Below are positions 1 to 10,096 of a DNA stretch of 64,000 nt, piece by piece. The translations under genes were made by a program, and so were the position numbers. Below the pieces are notes generated by a model, which worked only from the letters and a program-made list of their open reading frames with translations, was not told the DNA's origin and did not search any database. Origin of the DNA: CAWKDG01 sp963848355 (lineage in GTDB: Bacteria > Actinomycetota > Acidimicrobiia > Acidimicrobiales > UBA8190); contig CAWKDG010000001.1 of NCBI GenBank assembly GCA_963848355.1, forward strand, positions 496,001-560,000, written 5' to 3'. How positions within the stretch are numbered: position 1 is the first letter of the stretch; each line of letters begins with the position of its first letter.

Positions 1-215
1 ACGCCCTGAGCCCGACCGGGGAGTGCGTCGGTCCCGACCAGGTGGCGCGCCTCGAGGCGTCCGAGATGACCGGGGGCGAGGACGAAGGTGACGCGGACAC
101 CGACGTCGATGTGCCGGCTGGCGTCGGCGATGGCCGTGCAGTGGAAGGGGTAGCGGCGGCCGTCGTCGCCGAGGACGGTCCCGAGGCCGCGGGGATCGTC
201 GAAGTCGTCGACCAC
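1..215 (-). CDS. Cold-shock-domain-like small protein (3' end outside window)
   Basis: Partial gene read leftward off the window edge; about 71 residues are visible. It begins at a GTG with VDDFDDPRGLGTV, followed by DGRRYPFHCTAIAD and a VRVTFVL strand. This resembles the beta-barrel nucleic-acid-binding fold of cold-shock proteins: a glycine-rich first strand, then the YPFHCTAI segment seen in actinobacterial cold-shock-like proteins. It would bind RNA or single-stranded DNA in the cytoplasm (family inference). The start lies 35 bases after the hisG stop. No ATG or GTG is in frame closer to hisG, so GTG at 215 was chosen. No clear ribosome binding site is seen. Confidence 0.6.
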   Translation of the reverse strand, partial: MVDDFDDPRGLGTVLGDDGRRYPFHCTAIADASRHIDVGVRVTFVLAPGHLGRLEARHLVGTDALPGRAQG

Positions 216-250
216 ACCGGTCCGGGGGGCGGGGAGGGTGGCGGGGGTGG

Positions 251-1127
251 TCAGTGGACGATCTTCGAGAGGGGGAGCTCGATGATGTCGGTGGCCCCCT
301 TGTCCTTGAGCGCGGGGATGAGGACGTTCACGTCCGACTTCGGGACGACCGTCTCGACGGCGAAGCCGCCGCCGCCGGAGAGCTCCGAGACGGTGGGGGC
401 CTTCAGGGCGGGGAGGACGGCGATGACGTGGTCGAGGGCACTGCGGGCCACGTTCAGCTTGAGGAGGACCTTGCCGCCGCGCCTCCAGGGTCCCCTGGAG
501 GAGGGTGAGGAGCTGGGTCATGGCGTGGCGCTTGATCGGATCGGCGGCCGCCGCCGGGTTGGCGATGAGCTCGGTGCACGACTCGAGGAGGGTGCCGATG
601 ATCCGCAGACCGGCGGCGGCCAGCGCCCGTCCGGTCTCGGTGATCTCCACGACGGCGTCGGCGATGTCGGGGATCTTGGCCTCGGTGGCGCCGTAGGAGA
701 GGCGGATCTCGGCCTCGACACCCTGCTTCTCGAGCAGCCGCCGCGTGAGCTCGGGGTACTCGGTGGACACGCGGGTGCCCGGCGGGAGATCGGCCACCAA
801 CGTCACCGGGGAGTCACGGGCCACGGCCAGGACGACCCGGATGGGGTTGGCCGTCGCCTTCGAGTAGGCCAGGGTGCCGAGGGAGACGACGTCGGCCCCC
901 GTCTCCTCGATCCAGTCGCGGCCGGTGATGCCCAGGTCGAAGAGCCCGTCGGCCACGTAGAGGGGGATCTCCTGGGGTCGCAGGATGCGGACCTCGTCGA
1001 CGCGGGGGTCGTCGATGGTGCCCCGGTAGTCGACGTCGGAGCCGCGGACGACGGTCAGGTCGGCGTGGGCGAAGAGCTCCAGGGTGGCCTTCTCGAGCGA
1101 GCCCTTGGGCAGGACCAGGCGCAGCAT
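251..1127 (-). CDS. hisG: ATP phosphoribosyltransferase, long form (apparent +1 frameshift)
   Basis: First step of histidine biosynthesis: joins PRPP and ATP to form phosphoribosyl-ATP. The protein starts MLRLVLPKGSLEKATLELF and keeps the family signature around LFDLGITGRDWIEE. The last 66 residues, ending LPLSKIVH, are the C-terminal ACT-like regulatory domain of the long form, so histidine feedback is expected and HisZ is not needed. The frame breaks near 471-480, where a C after CGGCGG must be dropped to join GTLEARR to KVLLKLNVARS; this restores 291 residues, normal for the family. The ATG overlaps the ribH stop as TGATG, giving translational coupling behind the riboflavin genes. Confidence 0.93.
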
Positions 1128-1688
1128 CAGCCGGCCCCCCCAGCGACGGGGACGGCAGCGACGGGGGCAGGAGCTCGAGGAGCCGCACCATCTCGAGCGC
1201 GGTGACGGCCGCCTCGTAGCCCTTGTTGGTGGTGTCCGGCTCGGCCCGGGCCTCGGCCTGGGCCACGGTGTCGGTGGTGAGGACGCCGAAGACGACGGGG
1301 ACGCCGGTGTCGAGCGCCACGCGCTGCAACCCCGCCGCGCACTCGCCGGCGACGAAGTCGAAGTGGGCGGTGTCGCCCCGGATGACGGCCCCGAGGGCGA
1401 TCACGGCGTCGTAGTCCCCCGACCGGCAGCAGACGCGAGGCGGCCAGTGGGAGCTCGACGGCACCGGGCACCCAGGCCACGGTCGACCGACTCGAGGGCG
1501 ACGCCGTGGTCCTTCAGGCCGCCGAGGGCCCCGTCGAGCAGGCGCACGGTGATGCCCCCGTTGAACTTGGCGCAGACGATGGCGACGCGGGCCGGGCCCC
1601 GGGCACCGCCCTCGTAGGAGTGGCCGACGATCTGCGCCGCATCGGTGATGGCACCGGGAGGCAGGGCGGTGTCGTCAGAGCTCGTCAT
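1127..1688 (-). CDS. ribH: 6,7-dimethyl-8-ribityllumazine synthase (multiple apparent frameshifts)
   Basis: Penultimate step of riboflavin synthesis: condenses ribityl-aminouracil with dihydroxybutanone phosphate. Family blocks are clear: IVCAKFNGGITVRLLDGA, then AWVPGAVELPLAASRL, then SGDYDAVIALGAVIRGDTAHFDFV, then FGVLTTDTVAQAEARA and NKGYEAAVTALEMVRLL. They lie in three successive frames. One extra base is needed near 1481-1484 and another near 1427-1432. A missing base in the run of seven C near 1135-1141 would bring the stop to TGATG with hisG. With these three corrections the length is 186 residues. The ATG at 1688 overlaps the end of ribBA by 14 bases. Confidence 0.9.
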
Positions 1689-2898
1689 CGAGGCCCTCCA
1701 TGATGTGCCCGAGGCGGTCGCGCTTGGTCTGGAGGTACTCGATGTTCTCGGGATTGGCGTGGTTGGCCAGCGGGACCCGGTCGGAGATGTCGAGGCCGAA
1801 GCCCTCGAGGCCGCCGTACTTCATGGGGTTGTTCGTCATCAGGCGCATGGTCGTCACGCCGAGGTCGACGAGGATCTGGGCCCCGATGCCGTACTCGCGG
1901 TTGTCGACGGGCAGGCCCAGCTCGAGATTGGCGTCGACGGTGTCGTGGCCCTGCTCCTGGAGGTGGTACGCGCGGAGCTTGTGGGCCAGGCCGATCCCCC
2001 GCCCTTCGTGGCCGCGCAGGTAGACGACGACACCGGTCCCGTCGTCGGCGATGAGCCGCAGGGCCTCGTGCAGCTGCGGTCCGCAGTCGCAGCGCAGCGA
2101 CCCGAGGACGTCGCCGGTGAGGCACTCGGAGTGGACGCGGACGAGGACGTCGCTCTTGCCGGCCAGATCACCCTTCACGATGGCCAGGTGGTGCTCGCCG
2201 TCGAGGACGGACTCGTAGACGTAGCCGGTGAAGTCGCCGAAGTCGGTGGGGATGCGCGCCGGGCCGGCGATCCGTCGGACGAGCTTGTCCTTGCGGCGCC
2301 GGTAGCGGACGAGGTCGGCGATGGAGATGAGGAGGAGGTCGTGCTTCTTGGCGAAGGCCTCGAGCTCGGGCTGGCGGGCCATGCCCTGCTTGTCCTCGGA
2401 GACGATCTCGCACAGGACGCCGGCCGGATAGAGGCCGGCCGCCTTCACCAGGTCGATGGTGGCCTCGGTGTGCCCGGCCCGCTTGAGCACCCCGCCGGCC
2501 CGGTAGCGCAGGGGGAAGATGTGGCCCGGGCGGTTCAGGTCGGTGGCCCGGGTGTGGGGATCGATGAGCGCCTGGATGGTGGCCGAGCGGTCCTCGGCCG
2601 AGATCCCCGACGACGTGCCGTGGCGGTAGTCGACCGAGACGGTGAAGGCGGTGCGTTGCGACTCGGTGTTGGCCGTCACCATGAGGGGGAGCTCGAGCTG
2701 GTCGGCCCGATCGGCGGTGAGGGGGACACAGATCACGCCGGAGGTGTGGGCCAGGAAGAAGGCGATCTTCTCCGGCGTGGCCGCCTGGGCGGCCATGACG
2801 AGGTCGCCCTCGTTCTCGCGGTCCTCGTCGTCGACGACGATGACGATCTCGCCGCGGCCGATGGCGGCGATGGCGTCCTCGACGCGGGCGATCTCCAT
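1675..2898 (-). CDS. ribBA: Bifunctional DHBP synthase / GTP cyclohydrolase II
   Basis: Supplies both precursors of riboflavin. The N-terminal half (about residues 1-200) is 3,4-dihydroxy-2-butanone-4-phosphate synthase with the DDEDRENEGDL acidic loop and the RAGHTEA segment. The C-terminal half is GTP cyclohydrolase II with the zinc-binding cysteines in SECLTGDVLGSLRCDCG and the GRGIGL motif. 407 residues is usual for the fusion, and the reading frame is intact, unlike both neighbours. The start ATG lies one base past the ribD stop, and the end overlaps ribH. Order here is ribD-ribBA-ribH. A separate riboflavin synthase gene (ribE), common between ribD and ribBA in related genomes, is not present. 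Confidence 0.97.
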   Translation of the reverse strand: MEIARVEDAIAAIGRGEIVIVVDDEDRENEGDLVMAAQAATPEKIAFFLAHTSGVICVPLTADRADQLELPLMVTANTESQRTAFTVSVDYRHGTSSGISAEDRSATIQALIDPHTRATDLNRPGHIFPLRYRAGGVLKRAGHTEATIDLVKAAGLYPAGVLCEIVSEDKQGMARQPELEAFAKKHDLLLISIADLVRYRRRKDKLVRRIAGPARIPTDFGDFTGYVYESVLDGEHHLAIVKGDLAGKSDVLVRVHSECLTGDVLGSLRCDCGPQLHEALRLIADDGTGVVVYLRGHEGRGIGLAHKLRAYHLQEQGHDTVDANLELGLPVDNREYGIGAQILVDLGVTTMRLMTNNPMKYGGLEGFGLDISDRVPLANHANPENIEYLQTKRDRLGHIMEGLDDEL

Positions 2899-2899
2899 C

Positions 2900-3923
2900 T
2901 CAGGCCGCCTCGAGCTCGACGCGCAGGTCGTCGCCCAGGCGGCGTGACCGAGACCAGCCGGCCCCGCCAGATCCCCTCCATGGTGGGGGCCCCGGGCCCG
3001 GCGAACATGGGCACGGCGTCGTCGCCGCCGAAGAGGGCGGGGGCGAGGTAGAGCACGTAGCGGTCGACGACGCCGTCGTGGTGGAAGGCGTGGGCCACGC
3101 GCGCTCCCCCCTCCACCAGGACCTGGAGGATGCCCCGGGCCCCGAGCTCGTCGAGGACGGTGCTCGGCTCACCCTCCAGCTCGAGCGCCGGGAGGACGCG
3201 GGCGTCGGCCGGGGCGTGGCCGAGGACGACCCGCAGGGGCTGACGCTCGGGCTCGGGGCCCGAGCGGACGGTGAGCTCGGGATCGTCGGCCCGAACGGTC
3301 CCGGCCCCGACGAGGACGGCGTCGGACGCGGCGCGCAAGCGGTGGGCGTCGGCGCGGGCCTCGTCACCGGTGAGCCACCGCGACGTGCCGTCGGGGGCGG
3401 CGATGCGACCGTCGAGGGTGGCGGCCAACTTGAGGACGACCCAGGGCCGGCCCGTGCGGCGGTGCTTCAGATAGGGGGCGAGCAGTTCCGTCGCCTCCTC
3501 GGCGGCCACGCCGACGACGACCTCGAGGCCGGCGCGCTGGAGCTCGGAGATGCCCCGCCCCGACACCCGGGGATCGGGATCGAGGACACCGACGACGACG
3601 CGGGTCACCCCGGCGGCCACGATGGCGTCGGTGCACGGCGGGGTCAGGCCCTGGTGGGCGCAGGGTTCGAGGGTGGTGTAGAGGGTGGCGCCGTCGGCCC
3701 GGTCGCCGGCCGAGGCCAGCGCCACCACCTCGGCGTGCGGACCCCCCGGAGGCTCGGTGGCTCCTTCGTACCAGTTTCCCTGCGCCACCACGACGGACCC
3801 CACCCAGGGGTTCGGGGCGGTCCGGGTGCGGACCGAGGCGGCCAGGGCGAGCGCCCGGCGCATGGCATCGAGATCCTCGCCCCGGTCACCCGGACCGGGC
3901 GACAGGTTCGGGACCGGCGTCAT
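2900..3923 (-). CDS. ribD: Bifunctional pyrimidine deaminase/reductase (apparent +1 frameshift)
   Basis: Deaminates and then reduces the pyrimidine intermediate of riboflavin synthesis. The N-terminal deaminase domain shows the zinc motif GGPHAEVVAL and TLEPCAHQGLTPPC. The C-terminal reductase domain shows RPWVVLKLAATLDGRIAAPDG and LVEGGARVA. The frame is lost near 2941-2944: removing one C from ACGCCGCC restores VSVTRLGDDLRVELEAA and a stop just before ribBA, for 340 residues, the expected length. The ATG at 3923 follows the rpe stop by four bases, so it is part of the same transcription unit. Confidence 0.93.
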
Positions 3924-3927
3924 GGGC

Positions 3928-4605
<678 letters not shown>

Positions 4606-4631
4606 CGAGGCCGAGCCTACGGCGTCGCCGT

Positions 4632-5045
4632 TCACCGGCCGGTGGAGCGGCCGCGGCGGGCACGCTCGACGTAGCGGGCGGCCAGCGGCGGCGGCGCGCA
4701 CGTCGACCAGCCGTCGACGATGGCGTCGTGCAGAAGGCCGTTGGTCACGATCGGCAGCTGGATGAGAACGGCCGCGTAGCCCTCGAAGTGGGGAATGGTG
4801 AAGAAGGCCCTCGGATGCGAGGCCAGCACGGCCTCCTTCTCGTCGAGGTCGGCCACGCGGACGGCCAGGATCGGGCCGTCGGGCGGGGTGGTCTCGCCGA
4901 ACCTCTTGATGTCGGCCTTGCTGAACGGCCGCTCCCAGGCGAAACCCTTGCCGGAGACGCACCACGTGCGGTTGCCGTGCCGCTCGAGCTCAGTGACCTC
5001 GGGCAACGCGCCGGCCAGGCGCGCCACGTCCTCGATCGTGGCCAT
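4632..5045 (-). CDS. MmcQ/YjbR family protein
   Basis: A 137-residue protein of the MmcQ/YjbR family, a small fold related to type II secretion chaperones and often annotated as DNA-binding; its molecular role is not established. Features seen: MATIEDVARLAGALPEV at the start, GKGFAWERPF, an ILAVRV strand, SHPRAFFTIPHFEGY, and an arginine-rich C terminus. The SHPRAFFTIPHF block is what marks the family. It lies between fmt (32 bases upstream) and rpe (26 bases downstream) in the same orientation and is probably co-transcribed. Confidence 0.85.
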   Translation of the reverse strand: MATIEDVARLAGALPEVTELERHGNRTWCVSGKGFAWERPFSKADIKRFGETTPPDGPILAVRVADLDEKEAVLASHPRAFFTIPHFEGYAAVLIQLPIVTNGLLHDAIVDGWSTCAPPPLAARYVERARRGRSTGR

Positions 5046-5077
5046 GTCCGCACCGTACCGTCAGAAACGGTGCCGCC

Positions 5078-5978
5078 CTAGGTCCCGAGGAGATCGTCGG
5101 GGGCGAGGTGCACGCCCGCGGCGCCAGGCGGCCGCCGCCATCGGACGCTTCCCGGCCGGCTGCACCTCGACGAGAGCCAGGCGCCCCGACCCGCACTGGA
5201 CGACGTCGGCACCGGCGGCGCCTCCGATCGCCCCCGGCGGGTGCCCGGCGTCGGCGTCGGGCTGATCGGGCAGCGGTCGGGCCTCGAGGACGCGCAGCCG
5301 CTCGCCGCGGAACGTCGTCCAGGCCCGGTCGAGGCGGACCACCCGGTGGAGCTCCTCGGCCGGGCGGCGCCAGTCGAGGTGGAACTCGTCGGGGGCGAGC
5401 TTGGCCGCGTAGGTGGGCTCCCCCTCCTGCCGCCGGCCCGGGCCGAGAGCGGCCACGCCGTTCGCCAGGAGCTCGACGAGCAGCGCCGCCCCCGCCTGCG
5501 ACAGGCGGTCGACCACCACCGACGCGTGCACGTCGGGGTCGAGGGCCAGGGGCGTCGTGGCCAGGACGGGGCCGGTGTCCAGTCCCGCCTCCAGCCGCAT
5601 GATGCAGACGCCGGTGACGTCGTCGCCGGCCAGGATGGCCCGTTCCACCGGTGCCGCCCCCCGCCACCGCGGCAGCAGGGAGAAGTGGACGTTGATCATG
5701 GGGAGGACGTCGAGGACCCGGGCGGGGATGATCCGGCCGTAGGCGACGACGACCGCCAATTCGGCGCCGGCGTCGAGGACGTCGTCGAGGGCGTCGGAGA
5801 CCGGGAGACCGAGGTCGCGAGCCGCCTGCTTCACCGGGCTCGGCGTGTGCGTCGTCCCCCGGCCGCGGCGGGTGTCGGCCCGGCTCACGACGAGGGGGAT
5901 CTCATGACCGGCGGCCACGAGGGCCCGCAACGGCGCCACGGCGGCGTCGGGCGATCCGAGATAGGCGAGCCGGGCCAC
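5078..5978 (-). CDS. fmt: Methionyl-tRNA formyltransferase (apparent +1 frameshift)
   Basis: Formylates initiator Met-tRNA using 10-formyl-tetrahydrofolate. The N-terminal formyltransferase domain has AYLGSPDAAVAPLRAL, VVVAYGRIIP and the catalytic MINVHFSLLPRWRGAAPVE segment (Asn-His). The C-terminal tRNA-binding domain has AKLAPDEFHLDW. Near the end the frame shifts at about 5114-5117: one G too many in CGCGGGCG. Correcting it gives WRRGVHLAPDDLLGT and a TAG at 5078, for 299 residues. GTG at 5978 was chosen because it opens on the conserved strand and has GGAGAGGG upstream. Pairs functionally with def next door. Confidence 0.94.
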
Positions 5979-6018
5979 GGCGGTCCCTCTCCGGGCGGGG
6001 GGTGCGGGCGGGTGGGGG

Positions 6019-6600
6019 CTACAGGCCGGGGTGGTCGGGTGCCTCGGCGGTCGTGTCGCCGTCGGTCGTGACCAGGCGCCGGAGCCCGTCGGGATCATCC
6101 CCCGGGAGGTGCAGGGCCCGCGCCCGCAGGATCCGCATCGCCTCCTTGCGCTGCTCCTCGTCGAGCCGCTCGACGAGGAGGATCCCGTCGAGATGGTCGA
6201 CCTCGTGCTGGTAGACGCGGGCCTCGTACTCGTCGGCCTCGATGGAGATCTCGTTCCCGTCGAGGTCGCGCCCGGTGAGGTGGATCTCCTTCGGTCGGAC
6301 GATCTCCCACGCCAGCCCGGGGATGGACAGGCACCCCTCGTCGTAGGTCCACTCGCCGCGGGTCTCGGAGATCACCGGGTTCACGATCGTCCGGGGTCCC
6401 CGGTCGTCGTGGAGGTCGTAGACGAACATGCGCTTCTGCACCCCGACCTGCGGCGCGGCCAGGCCCACCCCGGGAGCGTCGTACATCGTCTGGACCATGT
6501 CGTCGGAGAGGGCCTTCAGCTTCCCGTCGATCTCCACCACCTCGGGGGCGCGTTGGCGCAGCACGGGGTCGCCGAAGAGACGGATGGTGTAGGCGGTCAC
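6019..6600 (-). CDS. def: Peptide deformylase
   Basis: Removes the N-formyl group from new proteins. The three motifs of the metal site are all present: GVGLAAPQ, EGCLSIPG (with S where many have S/V) and QHEVDHLDGIL, where the two His and one Cys bind the metal and Glu is catalytic. 193 residues. GTG at 6600 opens on TAYTIRLFGDPVL, the usual N terminus. The gene lies 40 bases upstream of fmt in the same direction, the normal pairing of formylation and deformylation genes. Confidence 0.96.
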   Translation of the reverse strand: MTAYTIRLFGDPVLRQRAPEVVEIDGKLKALSDDMVQTMYDAPGVGLAAPQVGVQKRMFVYDLHDDRGPRTIVNPVISETRGEWTYDEGCLSIPGLAWEIVRPKEIHLTGRDLDGNEISIEADEYEARVYQHEVDHLDGILLVERLDEEQRKEAMRILRARALHLPGDDPDGLRRLVTTDGDTTAEAPDHPGL

Positions 6601-6640
6601 AGATGCATCGTACCGGCGGCGCCGGTGGTGGGAGCCCCGA

Positions 6641-8086
6641 TCAGGGCAGGACCATCGACGAGATCGGGGAGAGCCCCGACGTCCCGCGCGCCCGGTGCAT
6701 GGTCTGGATCTCGGTGAATTCGGCCAGCCCCCAGGGGCCGTTCTCCACCCCGATGCCACTCCACTTGAACCCGCCGAAGGGGAACTGGGGTCCGAGGGCC
6801 AGGTGGACGTTCACCCATGCCGTCCCCGCCTCGAGCCGGCTCGCCACCTCGGCGGCCCGGTCGGTGTCGGTCCCCCAGACGGAGCCGGACAGGCCGAAGT
6901 GGGTGGCGTTGGCCCGGGCCACGGCGTCGTCGACGTCGCGGTAGGAGATCACGGGGAGGGCCGGGCCGAACTGCTCCTCGTCCACGATCCGGACGCCGTC
7001 GGAGACCTCGGACAGGACGGTGGGCTCGAAGAAGTACCCGGGTCGGTCCATGGCCTTCCCGCCGGCGGCGGCGTGGGCCCCGTGGGCGAGGGCGTCGGCC
7101 ACCAGCTCCTTCACGCGCTCGAACTGCGGGGCGTTGTTGATGGGGCCGAGCTTGCTCTCGTTGGTGGCGCCGTCGCCCACCGACACGGCCCGGGCCCGGC
7201 TGGCCAGCGCCTCGACCACTTCGTCGTAGAGGCGCTCGGGGACGTAGACGCGCTTGATGGCCGAGCAGATCTGGCCGTTGTTGGCGAAGGCACCCCCGAA
7301 GATCCCGTCGGCCACCATCGTCGGATCGGCGTCGTCGAGGACGATGGCGGGGTCGTTGCCCCCGAGCTCCAGCGTGACGCGCTTGAGATCGGGCGCAGCG
7401 GAGATGGCCACCTTCTTCCCCGTCTCGATGGAGCCGGTGAAACTGATCTTGCGGGGGACGGGATGGCCCGTCATCCAGGCCCCGAGCTCGTCTCCCCCGC
7501 TCACGACGTTCAGAACCCCGGGCGGCAGGACCGACCGCAGGAGCTCACCGACCTTCAGGGTCGACAGCGGCGTGAACGGCGACGGCTTCAACACCATCGT
7601 GTTCCCGGCCAGCAGGGCCGGCGCGATCTTCCAGAAGGCGAGGTTCACGGGGAAGTTCCACGGCGTGATGGCCGCCACCACCCCGAGGGGACGGCCCACC
7701 ACCTCGACGAGCGCCTCGGCGTCGTCCTGGATGATCTGGCGCGGGATCTCGAGGTCGGCGAAGTACGTGCACCACATGGCCGACCCGAACATCTCGAGGT
7801 TGGCGTCGTTCACCGGCTTGCCCTGCTCGGACGTGAGCAGGGGCGCCAGCTCCTCGAGCGAGGCCAGCAGGACGCCGGCCACCTCGCGCAGGCAGGCGCG
7901 CCGGTAGTCCTCGTCGGCCCGCCAGTCGCCGTAGGCCTTGGCCGCCGAGTCCATGGCCGCGTCGAGCTGGGAGCGCGAGCATTCGGGGGCCTCGGCGAAG
8001 ACCTCGGCGGTGGCCGGGTTGCGGACGCCGAAGGTCCCTTCGGTGGCCACCGCCTCGCCCCCGATGGTCATGGTGAAGTCCGTCAT
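6641..8086 (-). CDS. NAD(P)-dependent aldehyde dehydrogenase
   Basis: Oxidises an aldehyde to its acid in the cytoplasm; substrate unknown. 481 residues with every family landmark: ITPWNFPVNLAFWK (oxyanion Asn), FTGSIETGKKVA (cofactor binding), TLELGGNDPAIV (general base Glu), NGQICSAIKRVYV (catalytic Cys) and EEQFGPALPVISY. The ATG at 8086 has GAGAGGACG upstream. It sits between priA and def, where actinobacterial gene order usually runs straight through, so it looks like an insertion into a conserved block. Composition resembles its neighbours. Roughly 100 bases separate it from priA, so it may have its own promoter. Confidence 0.93.
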   Translation of the reverse strand: MTDFTMTIGGEAVATEGTFGVRNPATAEVFAEAPECSRSQLDAAMDSAAKAYGDWRADEDYRRACLREVAGVLLASLEELAPLLTSEQGKPVNDANLEMFGSAMWCTYFADLEIPRQIIQDDAEALVEVVGRPLGVVAAITPWNFPVNLAFWKIAPALLAGNTMVLKPSPFTPLSTLKVGELLRSVLPPGVLNVVSGGDELGAWMTGHPVPRKISFTGSIETGKKVAISAAPDLKRVTLELGGNDPAIVLDDADPTMVADGIFGGAFANNGQICSAIKRVYVPERLYDEVVEALASRARAVSVGDGATNESKLGPINNAPQFERVKELVADALAHGAHAAAGGKAMDRPGYFFEPTVLSEVSDGVRIVDEEQFGPALPVISYRDVDDAVARANATHFGLSGSVWGTDTDRAAEVASRLEAGTAWVNVHLALGPQFPFGGFKWSGIGVENGPWGLAEFTEIQTMHRARGTSGLSPISSMVLP

Positions 8087-8185
8087 CGCACGTCCTCTCG
8101 TTCGGTGGGCCCGACGACAGCGCCCCACCCGTGATCTTGTCGTGGGCTCCACGCCCCGGGCAAGGGCTCCCCGCGCGCGGGCGCT

Positions 8186-10070
8186 TCAGGCGCGGACCGG
8201 ATCGACGGCCACCCGCAGGCGCCCCGCCGGCCGGGGCACGGCGGCCAGCAGGTCGCACAGGGCGTCGTGGTCCGGGGCGCGCACCGACCAGGCGCCGTCG
8301 ACCGGTCCCCTGACGTCGACCCCGTCCGGGGCGGCGGCCTGCAGGGCCGCCCCGTAGGCGTCGGCCACGGCGCCCGAGACCAGGGCCATGGCGCTCACGG
8401 GGGGAAGGTCGAGAGCGGTCCGGACCTCCCGCTCGGCCGCCGCCAGCCGGCCCGGATCGGCGGCCGCCGCCGCCACCAGGACGTCGTGCTGGGGCAGGCG
8501 GGTCTGGACGAGGACCCGGCCCCGGGCCCGTCCCCCCGGCGCCTCGGCCGCCGCCCCCCGGACGAGGCGGGCGGCCCGGGCCAGAAGGGCCAGGGCCTCC
8601 TCGCTCGCCCGCAGCCGGGGGGCGAGGAGCTCGGCGTCGAAGTCGAGGAAGGCCACGCCGTCGGCGCCGTCGGTCCGGTGGAGCACCGCTTCGGTCCCGA
8701 CGACGACACGGGCGTCGGTCCCACCGTTGTCGGCCCCGTGGTCGTCGGACCCCCGGGGCGCCGGACCCCAGACGGCGACCACCGGTGTCCCGGCCAGAGC
8801 CTCGAGCTCCTCGCCGACCCGCGTCACCCCCGGTCGCAGCGCCTTCATCCGGGCCGCCCCGCAGTGGGCGCAGACGACCGGGCGCTCCTCCCCGCAGCGC
8901 CGGCAGCGCAGGAACGGGGGGAGCGGGCCATCGGCACCCCCCCCCCACCGGCCCGTCCGCCGTCGCGTCCTTCTCAGGATCGACCAGCTCGACGGCGGCC
9001 CGGCACCGGTCGCACCGGGCCAGCTCGCCGCAGGCGGCGCAGGCCAGGAGACGGACGCGACCGGTCCGGTTGACCACACAGACGATCCGCCGGCCGGGGG
9101 CGGCCGCCCCCCAGCGCACGAGCTCCACCAGCCGCTCGGAGAACAGGCCCGTCCGGGGATCGTCGCCGCGGCGGTCGACGATCTCGACGGCGGGCCATCC
9201 GCCACGCTCGGCCCGGCGCGACGGGGTCACCAGGCGGCCGGCGGCGAGAACGTCGAGGGTGGGGCAGGGCGAAGACAAAACGCACGGCACGCCGTCGCGG
9301 CGGGCCCGTTCGGCCACCACCTCCCAGGCGCACCACGTCGGGGCCCGCTCCTCGTGGTACACCTCGTCGTGGGCGTCGAGGACCACCGCCGCGGCCAGAC
9401 GCGCGAACGGGGCGAAGGCGGCGGCCCGGGCCCCGATCACCACGCACCGGCCCACCCGGGCCCGGGGCCACTCCTGGGGCAGCAGGGCCACGCGACGACC
9501 CCTGCGCCGCAGGCGGCCCGCCAGCTCCGACGCCATCCGTTGGCTCGGGGCGAGGACGAGGACACCGGCGTCGGCGGGGGCCCCGGCCAGGAGGTCGGCG
9601 GCCGCGGCCACCAGGGCGAACGGGTCCTCGGCCGGCGGCAGGCGCAGCACCACCGGCCCGCCGGCCAGGGCCTCGTGCACCAGGGGAGCGTCCGTTCCGG
9701 GGACTGGCGCCCCGGGCGCCGGGTCCGGAGGCGCCGGCGGGAGCCCGCCGACGGCCACCGGGGGCGAGGCCGTCCCAAGCAGCGACGACAGCGGACCCGC
9801 CCACCGCCAGGCCGCCCACCGGGCCACGTCGATGACCGCGGCCGGGGGTCCCCAGCCGCGCACGCCGGCCAGGGGCTTGAGCGTCACCCCCACCGGCGCC
9901 TCGGTGCCATCGGCCACCACCCAGCCGGCCACCCGGCGTCCCCCGAGGGGGATGCGGACGAGGGTCCCGACCCGGACGCGCGGGTCCAGGGCCTCGGGAA
10001 CGGAGTAGTCGAAGGCCTTGGCCACGGCGGCCACGTCGGGGACCACCGTGACGACGCGGGCGGCCGGCAT
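8186..10070 (-). CDS. priA: Primosomal protein N' (PriA), degenerate helicase type; frameshift in a C10 run
   Basis: Replication-restart protein homologue. The N-terminal DNA-binding domain (AKAFDYSVPEALDPRVRVGT, then RIPLGGRRVAGWVV) is clear. Where helicase PriA carries Walker A, this protein has VVLRLPPAEDPFAL, and the DEEH box is replaced by VVLDAHDEVYHEER, so ATPase activity is not expected; loss of these motifs is known in actinobacterial PriA. Zinc cysteines remain: CAACGELARCDRC and LRCRRCGEERPVVCAHCG. The frame breaks in a run of ten C at 8937-8946; removing one restores 627 residues. ATG at 10070 lies 26 bases after metK. Confidence 0.88.
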
Positions 10071-10096
10071 CGGCCGGGCGGCGAGAGGCCCGATGT

